A stretch of 6,711 bases of DNA, taken from positions 1 to 6,711 of the forward strand of contig JAURKF010000035.1 of NCBI GenBank assembly GCA_030831885.1. Direction: 5' to 3'. The notes beneath the pieces are model-generated. The model made no database searches. It saw nothing but the letters and a program-made list of their open reading frames with translations, and was not told the DNA's origin. This document shows, piece by piece, positions 1-5,866 of this stretch. The DNA comes from Flavobacteriales bacterium (GTDB lineage: Bacteria > Bacteroidota > Bacteroidia > Flavobacteriales > UA16). The translations under genes and the position numbers were made by a program. Position 1 is the stretch's first letter. Every line of letters starts with the position of its first letter.

Positions 1-1071
1 GTCGGGCTGCTCCAATTCGCATTGCTGTGTTTTGCTATGCCGCCCATTATCGACACGGCCATCGAATCGACAGAGGTTCGAACGTATATGCATGAGTTCA
101 TCACGTGGCGATCCATTGGCTTTGTGGTTTACACGCCTCTTTTGGTGCTCAATTCATTCTGGTCAGGCATTGCGAAAACACGTGTACTGATTTATATGAC
201 CACCATCACATCGGTGGTAACAATTGTGCTCGATTATGCCCTTGTCTTCGGCCATTTCGGATTACCCAAATTGGGTGTAGAAGGTGCGGGCATCGCAACA
301 GTAACAGCGGAATGTTGTGCATTCATTTTTGTCTTCATTTACACGTGGCAATACCACAACCAAGATGTGCATTTAGACCTTCATCAGGAAGGTTTCGCAG
401 TAAAAAAAAACTTACTGTCCCTGCCTCGAAACTATTCGCGATCGCTCATGAATTTAGGTGGACCAATTGCGCTGCAAATGGTTTTGAGCCTTGGCATCTG
501 GACTATTTTCTACGAATTCGTAGAGAACATGGGTGAAAGCGAATTGCAATCATCGTTCATTGTCCGCAATATGTACAGCCTAGTATATGTGAGTGTAGGA
601 GGATTCAGTACAACCGCCAAAACCTATATATCTGGTCTCATTGCCGAGCAACGGCAGAGCGAATTGCACACAGCTATGAAACGACTGATGCTGCTCAACT
701 TTATCGGAATCGCAGTAATGAGTCATGGTCTCTGGTTGTATCCCGGATGGATTGCTCGTCAGTTCACACAAGACCCCATTGTCATCGAGCAAACTATCGA
801 CATTATGCTCGTGGTTCTTCCTGCTATGCTGGTCTTTTCAGTGACAAGTATCATGCTTGCAACAGTTGAGGGAAGTGGCAATACACTCGCAGGCTTTCTC
901 GTGGAAATGGCAACCGTCGTAATATATATTATCGCTTCCTACCTGATGGTTTACCAATGGCACTGGCCCATCCATCTGGTATGGACCGCAGACTGGGTAT
1001 ATTTCATAGCACTGGGCTTTTTCTCACTGTTGTTTCTTTGGAACGGGAAGTGGAAGTGGAAAACAATCTAG
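1..1071 (+). CDS. MATE family efflux transporter, 5'-truncated
   Basis: The frame is open from base 1 to TAG at 1069-1071, giving 356 visible residues. MATE proteins usually have about 440-470 residues, so roughly 90-100 N-terminal residues lie outside the window. It is an inner-membrane antiporter of the MATE family, which exports drugs or metabolites against a Na+ or H+ gradient. The visible part alternates hydrophobic helices with short loops. Family-like stretches are FWSGIAKTR (residues 53-61 of the fragment), LDYALVFG followed by GLPKLGVEGAGIAT (about 77-100), a central charged loop around 118-150, NLGGPIALQ starting the second half (151-159), GGFSTTAKTY (200-209) and VEGSGNT (289-295). 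The protein ends in a short basic tail, KWKWKTI. Substrate cannot be inferred. A run of nine A (402-410) lies in the charged loop, but the frame stays open. The 3' end is followed at once by a heptamer repeat hairpin. Confidence 0.9.
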   Translation, partial: VGLLQFALLCFAMPPIIDTAIESTEVRTYMHEFITWRSIGFVVYTPLLVLNSFWSGIAKTRVLIYMTTITSVVTIVLDYALVFGHFGLPKLGVEGAGIATVTAECCAFIFVFIYTWQYHNQDVHLDLHQEGFAVKKNLLSLPRNYSRSLMNLGGPIALQMVLSLGIWTIFYEFVENMGESELQSSFIVRNMYSLVYVSVGGFSTTAKTYISGLIAEQRQSELHTAMKRLMLLNFIGIAVMSHGLWLYPGWIARQFTQDPIVIEQTIDIMLVVLPAMLVFSVTSIMLATVEGSGNTLAGFLVEMATVVIYIIASYLMVYQWHWPIHLVWTADWVYFIALGFFSLLFLWNGKWKWKTI

Positions 1072-1073
1072 GG

Positions 1074-1150
1074 CTAAGGGGTAAGGGATAAGGGATGAAT
1101 TACCTTATACCTTATCCCTTACCCCTTAAACCTTATCCCTTACCCCTTCT
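1074..1150. repeat. Heptamer-phased inverted repeat with 19-bp hairpin
   Basis: This 77-base block reads as eleven consecutive 7-base units. The first three (1074-1094) follow NTAAGGG. A central unit (1095-1101) breaks the pattern. The remaining seven (1102-1150) follow the complementary MCCTTAH type, the last one degenerate. Bases 1075-1093 (taaggggtaagggataagg) are the exact reverse complement of 1110-1128, giving a 19-bp stem with a 16-base loop. An 18-base copy of the right arm recurs at 1131-1148, so the left arm could pair with either copy. It starts two bases after the MATE stop codon and could act as a terminator or mRNA-stabilising hairpin. There is no T-tract after the stem, so classical intrinsic termination is not shown. 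Confidence 0.85.
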
Positions 1151-1197
1151 TACTATATTCGCGCAATATCTCAACCTCGAGATCGTTCACGTCGCCG

Positions 1198-2235
1198 ATG
1201 AAAAAAATATCGCTGCTCATTGTTCTTGCGCTGCTGAATTTCGGCATTACCATTTATGCACAAATCGGTGGTCTCAGCTCATTCAATTTCACCAACATTC
1301 CCGGATCGGCGCGCGTGGCTGCATTGGGTGGAAATTATTTCGCTATGAAAGATGGCGATGTGCATCTGGCACAATTCAACCCATCGCTGCTCGACAGCAC
1401 AATGCACCAAAAAGTGGGACTGGGCTTCGTTGATTATTTCGATGGAATCGCCATGGGCTATGCAACCTATGCTCACCGACTGAAACCTCGCATTACCGGA
1501 GGTGCTACCATGCAATTTTGCAATTACGGCAAGCAAACAGAGCTCGATGCGTTGGGATATGAAATAGGACAGTTCCAGGCTTCGGACTATACATTAAACC
1601 TGAGTGCAGGTTACCAAATTGATAGTTTGTGGAGCGGTGGCATTACATTGAAAACAATGTATTCCGCTCTGGCCAATTACTCATCAGTTGCATTAGCCCT
1701 TGATGGCGGGTTTACCTACAGCAAACCTTCCAGAAATTTTTCAGCCTCTATGGTGTTCAACAACCTGGGATATCAACTAAAAACGTTCACCGACAGCAAC
1801 CGCGAAAAATTACCTTTCCAACTGCAGGTGGGAATTATCAAACGTCCGGCACACGCGCCTTTCCGCTTATCCATTGTTTACTCCAACATCCAACGCTGGG
1901 ATTTGGTGTGGGAAAATCCGAATAGGGTGATTATCACCGACCCGATAACCGGCGAGGTAATCGAAAAGGAAAAATGGGAGTTCGGTGATAAGTTTATGCG
2001 ACATGTCACCGTCGGTTCCGAGTTTATTTTATCGAAAAACATGCACATACGTATCGGCTACAACTACCGCAAGCGTCAAGAGTTGAAGCTCGAAGACAAA
2101 CCGGGGACAGCCGGATTTTCCTACGGCTTCGGTGTGCGCGTTTCTAAATTCCATATCAGCTACGGTCGTTCAATTTACCACCTTGCAGGGCCAAGCAATC
2201 ACATCAGTGTAACGACGGCCATCAGCGCTTGGTGA
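1198..2235 (+). CDS. porQ: Type IX secretion system protein PorQ
   Basis: The 345-residue product matches the usual PorQ length. It starts with a signal peptide: KK at 2-3, a hydrophobic core about 5-19, and predicted cleavage after IYA (19-21), leaving Q22 as first mature residue. The mature N-terminus contains the family-like segment FTNIPGSARVAALGG (31-45), followed by a DGD...FNPSLLD region (52-66). The rest is a series of short amphipathic strands typical of an outer-membrane beta-barrel, with aromatic girdles such as IRIGYNYRKR (284-293) and a C-terminal strand ending in SAW. In studied Bacteroidota, PorQ works with PorU, PorV and PorZ in the complex that removes cargo C-terminal signals and attaches cargo to anionic LPS. 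The start is chosen because the signal peptide begins at this Met. No Shine-Dalgarno is visible. Identification is from recognised family resemblance, not a search. Confidence 0.85.
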   Translation: MKKISLLIVLALLNFGITIYAQIGGLSSFNFTNIPGSARVAALGGNYFAMKDGDVHLAQFNPSLLDSTMHQKVGLGFVDYFDGIAMGYATYAHRLKPRITGGATMQFCNYGKQTELDALGYEIGQFQASDYTLNLSAGYQIDSLWSGGITLKTMYSALANYSSVALALDGGFTYSKPSRNFSASMVFNNLGYQLKTFTDSNREKLPFQLQVGIIKRPAHAPFRLSIVYSNIQRWDLVWENPNRVIITDPITGEVIEKEKWEFGDKFMRHVTVGSEFILSKNMHIRIGYNYRKRQELKLEDKPGTAGFSYGFGVRVSKFHISYGRSIYHLAGPSNHISVTTAISAW

Positions 2236-2241
2236 AGTATA

Positions 2242-2297
2242 ATGACGAATGATAAATGACTAGTGACTAATGACTAGTGACAAATGACAATTAACTA
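2242..2297. repeat. Tandem degenerate heptamer repeat (RTGACWA x8)
   Basis: Eight head-to-tail 7-base units fill 2242-2297. The first seven are RTGAYNA variants. ATGACTA occurs twice (2256-2262, 2270-2276) and GTGACTA once between them. The last unit (2291-2297) is TTAACTA. Unlike the other spacer repeats here, the units all point the same way, with no clear reverse-complement half. Two further 7-base units of another type, CTTCACC and TCTCACC (2301-2314), reach to within three bases of the next start codon. The array fills almost the whole porQ to GlmU-like spacer and cannot be coding, because a 7-base period shifts frame with every unit. Confidence 0.85.
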
Positions 2298-2317
2298 ATC
2301 CTTCACCTCTCACCCAA

Positions 2318-3481
2318 ATGCAAATCGTTCTCTTCGAAGACCAACTCAGCAGCCACTTTCTTCCGCTTGTATATACTCGACCGGTGGGCGACTTGCGTAT
2401 GGGTATGATGACCATGGCTGAGCGATACGCACGCATCTTCAACACAGACGTTGTACACGAAACACGAGTGCCTTTGCGCGCTCTATTCAATGGTCCTTCA
2501 GCTCAAATCCAATTGCATATTAACGCTCGCCTATTCCCTACTCCATCGCTCGTTGCTGAACTGCGAATGATGAATCCCGGTGATGCATTGTATAAAGGCA
2601 CCGAATTATTAGCGCGATACATTGATACGCATCAGCCCGGCAATGAATATCGCATCGATTCTAAGACGGAACTTACCTGGATTGAACACATCACCGATTT
2701 GTTTTCTATGAACGCCATGGCCATGGCATTCGACTTCGCACTGATGCCAAAAGATTCACCTCAAGAACAGCTTCACCCGTCCAACATTATTATCGGCGAC
2801 ACATCACAGCTTTTCATTCATGCATCAGCCAAGGTGTATGCGACGACTTTCAATACACTCGACGGGCCTATCTACATCGATGCCGGGGCTGAAGTGATGG
2901 AAGGCTCGCACATACGCGGTGGCTTCTATCTGGGCAAACACGCAACGTTAAAACTCGGAACTAAAATTTATGGAGCAACCACCATTGGCCCTGAATGCAA
3001 AGTGGGTGGTGAAATTTCGAACTCTGTTTTCTGGGGCTACTCCAATAAAGCTCACGACGGTTTTGTTGGCAATTCAATTGTTGGACAGTGGTGCAATTTG
3101 GGAGCCGACACCAACACATCCAATCTGAAGAATAACTATTCGAATGTGAAAATCTGGAGTTATGCCGCCGGCGATTTTGCAGATACAGGCCTCACATTTT
3201 GCGGTCTCATTATGGGCGATCACAGCAAGTGTGGTATCAACACCATGTTCAACACAGGTACGGTGGTGGGAGTAAATGCCAACATCTTTGGCGGTGGATT
3301 TCCGCACAAACATATCGCGTCATTTGCATGGGGCGGCCCCGATGGTTGGGAAGACTATCAGCCTGCAAAAGCATTTGAAACAATCGCCAAAGTGATGCAA
3401 CGCAGATCAATGCAGCTCGACGACGCAACGCGCAAACTTTTACAGCACATCTTCGAAGACACCTCGCATCAGCGAAACTAA
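2318..3481 (+). CDS. Alternative GlmU-like sugar nucleotidyltransferase / acetyltransferase
   Basis: The 387-residue product resembles the Bacteroidota protein family described as an alternative GlmU (UDP-N-acetylglucosamine diphosphorylase / glucosamine-1-phosphate N-acetyltransferase), which would make UDP-GlcNAc in the cytoplasm for peptidoglycan and LPS. The N-terminus has the family signature FED (6-8), LPLVYTRPVGDLRMG (15-29) and a short nucleotidyltransferase-like region to about 140. From about 155 to 330 it carries hexapeptide repeats of a left-handed beta-helix, e.g. IYIDAGAEVMEGSHI (185-199) and YLGKHATLKLGTKI (204-217). The segment NKAHDGFVGNS (243-253) and SNLKNNYSNVK (268-278) resemble the acetyltransferase active-site region of GlmU. 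The C-terminal 50 residues are helical. The classical GlmU G-x-G-T-R-M nucleotide loop is not seen, and the first domain is shorter than in E. coli GlmU. The start has no Shine-Dalgarno; upstream is C-rich heptamer repeat. Substrate is inferred from the family. Confidence 0.8.
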   Translation: MQIVLFEDQLSSHFLPLVYTRPVGDLRMGMMTMAERYARIFNTDVVHETRVPLRALFNGPSAQIQLHINARLFPTPSLVAELRMMNPGDALYKGTELLARYIDTHQPGNEYRIDSKTELTWIEHITDLFSMNAMAMAFDFALMPKDSPQEQLHPSNIIIGDTSQLFIHASAKVYATTFNTLDGPIYIDAGAEVMEGSHIRGGFYLGKHATLKLGTKIYGATTIGPECKVGGEISNSVFWGYSNKAHDGFVGNSIVGQWCNLGADTNTSNLKNNYSNVKIWSYAAGDFADTGLTFCGLIMGDHSKCGINTMFNTGTVVGVNANIFGGGFPHKHIASFAWGGPDGWEDYQPAKAFETIAKVMQRRSMQLDDATRKLLQHIFEDTSHQRN

Positions 3482-3485
3482 ATTA

Positions 3486-3527
3486 GTTGAAGGTTGAAGG
3501 TTGCAACAATCAACTTACAACCAACCT
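3486..3527. repeat. Heptamer-phased inverted repeat between convergent genes
   Basis: Six 7-base units fill 42 bases of the 49-base spacer between the stops of the GlmU-like gene and the convergent glycosyltransferase gene. The first three are GTTGAAG, GTTGAAG and GTTGCAA (3486-3506). The last three are the approximate complement type, rich in CAAC (3507-3527). Bases 3491-3496 (aggttg) pair with 3522-3527 (caacct), and after a three-base bulge 3500-3503 (gttg) pair with 3518-3521 (caac). The hairpin would appear in transcripts of both genes, so a bidirectional terminator is plausible, but there is no clear T-tract on either side. Confidence 0.75.
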
Positions 3528-3530
3528 ACA

Positions 3531-4436
3531 TCAAAGAACCTTTTTCTTCGAGACAATCAACGAACCCAGTTCTTTCCAATAACCGAATTGCACAAATAAC
3601 AAGGGCTTGTAATACATGCTCATGACATAGCTCCGAAACGTTTTGCCCAAGTGCCGATTGGCAGCATGCGACATTCCTTTCCATTGATACAGTTGTGATA
3701 TTTTTCCGTTAATGAATCCCTTCGGAAAACAATCTCGAATTTTTTCATTGCGTTTGATTGACTTCCAGTGGAGAATCCGGTTTTTACAAAACACATGTCG
3801 CCCGCCATATGCAATGGCACTGTTGTCGGTATGTATCATGTATTCTGATGTGCACTCTTCAATTGTGACAATCGGGTAATCGAGCGCCACACGGAAGAAA
3901 AATTCGGTGTCTTCTCCGGAAAAAAGATCTTCTCGAAACGCATAATTTTTAGCAATCGAGGTGTGCATACATGCACTAGATACGAGCAACTCATTTCGAG
4001 CAATACCCCAAATAGCATTAGCCGGTTTGCGCTCCAGAATTTGCTGATTAACTCTACGCCCGTCTGAGTACACACGTGTCATCAGAGCGTGATAGATACC
4101 CGGCTTACTATTGTTGGAAATGATGGCATCGAATAAAACTTGCAAATGGTTGGGCAGAAAAATATCATCCGAATCGAGCAGGCAAACCCAGTCACCCTTC
4201 GACAATCGCATTCCATTATTGCGCGCTCCGCTTTCCTTGGTGTTATTTTGATACACATACACAAACCGAGCATCCGAGTTATATACCGAAAGAGCCTCAC
4301 GTGTATTATCTGTCGAACCATCATCGATTACAATCAACTCGAAGTCGCGGTAGGTTTGACCGAGCACGCTATCGATTGCACGCGACACCAGCTTGGCTCT
4401 GTTATACGTAGGAATAATGACGGAAAAAAAAGGCAT
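3531..4436 (-). CDS. Family 2 glycosyltransferase (GT-A fold)
   Basis: The 301-residue product has the classic GT2 N-terminal domain: FSVIIPTYNRAKLVSRAIDSVLGQTY (4-29) for the nucleotide-binding fold, IDDGSTD (37-43), GARNNGMRLSKGDW (70-83), and the metal-binding DSDD (88-91, the DxD motif). GEDTEFFFR (174-182) supplies the usual acidic catalytic-base region (ED, 175-176). It transfers a sugar from a nucleotide-sugar donor with inversion, probably at the cytoplasmic face of the inner membrane. No transmembrane helix is evident. The C-terminal 100 residues are basic and aromatic and not diagnostic. It is the only minus-strand gene here, convergent with the GlmU-like gene and divergent from the GT4 gene. 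Codons 2-5 contain a run of eight T. A perfect Bacteroidota -7 box lies upstream. Donor and acceptor cannot be told from sequence; roles in LPS, capsule or protein glycosylation are all possible. Confidence 0.92.
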   Translation of the reverse strand: MPFFSVIIPTYNRAKLVSRAIDSVLGQTYRDFELIVIDDGSTDNTREALSVYNSDARFVYVYQNNTKESGARNNGMRLSKGDWVCLLDSDDIFLPNHLQVLFDAIISNNSKPGIYHALMTRVYSDGRRVNQQILERKPANAIWGIARNELLVSSACMHTSIAKNYAFREDLFSGEDTEFFFRVALDYPIVTIEECTSEYMIHTDNSAIAYGGRHVFCKNRILHWKSIKRNEKIRDCFPKGFINGKISQLYQWKGMSHAANRHLGKTFRSYVMSMYYKPLLFVQFGYWKELGSLIVSKKKVL

Positions 4437-4452
4437 ACCGCGATGATTTGCT

Positions 4453-4478
4453 CAAAGGTAAAAAAAGATGGGACGCAA
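4453..4478 (-). promoter_or_regulatory. Candidate Bacteroidota-type promoter for the GT2 gene
   Basis: On the minus strand, 4460-4453 reads TACCTTTG, an exact match to the Bacteroidota -7 consensus TAnnTTTG. A TTG at 4478-4476 could serve as the -33 element, but the gap of 15 bases is a little shorter than the usual 17-23. The expected transcription start is near 4446, leaving a leader of only about 10 bases before the ATG at 4436. Position in a divergent spacer, directly upstream of a gene start, supports the call. Confidence 0.45.
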
Positions 4479-4509
4479 TCGTCTAATTTCGCGGTCAGTC
4501 AGATTCACC

Positions 4510-5622
4510 ATGAAGATTGCGCTCATTTCCGCCCGCGACAATGCACCCTCCGAGACATTCATTCGGGCGCATATAGAACTTCTTCAGGGAGATATCTTGT
4601 ATTACCACACCGGACGCATTCCGCGCTATCTCGGCAATCGCCCTCTATCAGGCAGCAATTCACTTCTTCATCAAGTGACCGGAACGTTGAAACGCGCGTT
4701 TGGCTTGGCTACAATTTCCGCGCGACAAAAAGCTTTTGAGCAGTCGCTGCGAAAGACTAAACCTGATATCATGCTTGCGGAATTCGGAGTAGTGGGTGCT
4801 GACTGCACACCAACTGCCCGAAAGTTGAACATCCCACTGGCTGTTCATTTCTTCGGCTTTGACGCTTCAGAATACAAAGTACTCGAAGATTTCAAAGAAG
4901 CCTACAAGCAAATGTTTGCTTACGCTAGTGTCATTTTCGTCGTAGCCAATTCAATGAAAACAACGTTGATTGAACTGGGTGCTCCCGCTGAAAAAATCAT
5001 TGTTACGCATTGCGCAGCACACGAATCATTTGCTCAGTTGCAGCCCACGCTCAACAGCAAGAAAATATACGCCATCGGTCGAATGATCGATAAGAAGGCC
5101 CCACACCTGGTCATTCTCGCATTCCAAAAATGTTTGGAAAAACATCCAGATGCCACCTTGCTCTTCTACGGCAACGGTCCGCTATTTCGAATTGTGCAGG
5201 ATTTGGTTATAAATCTCGGTTTGGAGGAACATGTGAAACTGCTTGGCGTTGTAGAACGTGAAGTATATCAAAACGAGATGAAGAGCGTACGCTTCTTCGT
5301 ACAGCATTCGCGCACAGCGGAGAACGGAGATAAGGAAGGAACGCCGGTTGCAATCATTGAAGCCCAGTCGGCAGGCTTACCTGTAGTGTCAACGAATCAT
5401 TCGGGTATTCCCGATATTGTGGTTCACAATGAAACCGGTTTTCTGGTTGAAGAAGGCGACGCAACCGGCATGGCTAAGTATATGATCATGCTATTAGATG
5501 ACATTGAACTAGCCAGAAAAATAGGCGAAGCCGGCAGGAAAAGAATCAGCGAACACTTCACCATGCAGCATCACATCCGGACGATAGACCAAGCGCTGGC
5601 CTCTGTAGTAGCTAAACGTTAG
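4510..5622 (+). CDS. Family 4 glycosyltransferase (GT-B fold)
   Basis: With the start at 4510 the product has 370 residues, normal for GT4. An in-frame ATG at 4468 would add 14 residues (MGRNRLISRSVRFT), but the family fold begins at MKIALISARDNAPSETF, so the later start is preferred. The N-terminal Rossmann domain includes DIMLAEFGVVGADC (86-99) and LAVHFFGFDAS (110-120), which resemble WcaL/AmsK-type colanic-acid or exopolysaccharide glycosyltransferases. The C-terminal donor-binding domain shows IGRMIDKKAP (189-198), LLFYGNGP (217-224) and the retaining E-x7-E motif in EGTPVAIIEAQSAGLPVVST (E276 and E284). It is a cytoplasmic or membrane-peripheral enzyme using a nucleotide-sugar donor; sugar and acceptor are unknown. 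The 73-base divergent spacer to the GT2 gene separates the two. Downstream lies a long heptamer repeat block. The specific WcaL-like resemblance is tentative. Confidence 0.9.
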   Translation: MKIALISARDNAPSETFIRAHIELLQGDILYYHTGRIPRYLGNRPLSGSNSLLHQVTGTLKRAFGLATISARQKAFEQSLRKTKPDIMLAEFGVVGADCTPTARKLNIPLAVHFFGFDASEYKVLEDFKEAYKQMFAYASVIFVVANSMKTTLIELGAPAEKIIVTHCAAHESFAQLQPTLNSKKIYAIGRMIDKKAPHLVILAFQKCLEKHPDATLLFYGNGPLFRIVQDLVINLGLEEHVKLLGVVEREVYQNEMKSVRFFVQHSRTAENGDKEGTPVAIIEAQSAGLPVVSTNHSGIPDIVVHNETGFLVEEGDATGMAKYMIMLLDDIELARKIGEAGRKRISEHFTMQHHIRTIDQALASVVAKR

Positions 5623-5655
5623 ATTCGGCGACGTATGACTTTTAGTCACAAAGCA

Positions 5656-5760
5656 GTGAGGGATAAGGGGTGAGGGATAAAGTCATTGCAAGGAGCACCA
5701 GCTACTATACCTGATACCTTAGCACTCACCTCTTACCTATTAACTCTTACCCCTTCTCAC
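5656..5760. repeat. Heptamer-phased inverted repeat downstream of the GT4 gene
   Basis: These 105 bases can be read as fifteen 7-base units. The left four (5656-5683) alternate GTGAGGG and ATAAGGG types. A middle section (5684-5704) fits the pattern poorly, and two units ending in ATACC follow (5705-5718). The right units (5719-5760) are of the TTACCTC / TCACCTC type, approximately complementary to the left. The outer ends pair exactly as GTGAG (5656-5660) with CTCAC (5756-5760); the interior match is imperfect. The unit type is close to that of the 1074-1150 repeat. It could terminate the GT4 transcript, but no T-tract follows. Confidence 0.7.
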
Positions 5761-5866
5761 GCCATTCCGTCAGTTATTCCCCAATGGCACATACCTTGAA
5801 AAAAGCAACGCCGCTTTAAGGGCATTGTGCAAGTCATGCATACTTTGCGCCTGTTAGCTATTAAAT

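Noticed and set aside
105..536. Open frame of 143 codons in another plus frame within the MATE gene
   Set aside because: Cys/His/Arg-rich shadow translation of the MATE coding sequence; the MATE frame has clear family motifs.
1154..1161. TATATTCG before porQ as a -7 box (also TAATTTCG at 4484-4491 before the GT4 gene)
   Set aside because: Each matches TAnnTTTG at all but one fixed position, but neither has a TTG at the right distance upstream, so chance is likely.
1095..1433. Open frame of 112 codons starting in the heptamer repeat before porQ
   Set aside because: Its start is translated repeat (a periodic Pro-Leu-Pro-Tyr pattern) and the rest overlaps porQ in the wrong frame.
2301..2315. 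C-rich stretch before the GlmU-like start resembling the 3' end of 16S rRNA (TTCACCTC)
   Set aside because: It is the same sense as the anti-Shine-Dalgarno rather than its complement, so it cannot act as a ribosome binding site; it is explained by heptamer repeat units.
4468..4509. Upstream in-frame ATG for the family 4 glycosyltransferase
   Set aside because: The 14 added residues are basic and unlike the family N-terminus; MKIALIS at 4510 is the normal start of the Rossmann domain.
4140..4739. Open frame of 199 codons on the plus strand opposite the family 2 glycosyltransferase
   Set aside because: It overlaps the antisense of a clear GT2 gene and the start of the GT4 gene, and its translation shows no recognisable domain.
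5636..5648. Small palindrome TGACT-TTT-AGTCA after the GT4 stop codon
   Set aside because: Five base pairs with a three-base loop is expected by chance; no T-tract or operator context.
1074..5760. CRISPR array interpretation of the spacer repeats
   Set aside because: Units are 7 bases, degenerate and contiguous, with no unique spacers between them and no cas genes.
5784..5819. Tiny 11-codon open frame upstream of lon (ATG 5784, TAA 5817)
   Set aside because: Too short and without a recognisable attenuator or regulatory arrangement.
5841..5847. TACTTTG before lon as a -7 box
   Set aside because: It is one base shorter than TAnnTTTG, and the nearest TTG (5825-5827) is only 13 bases away.
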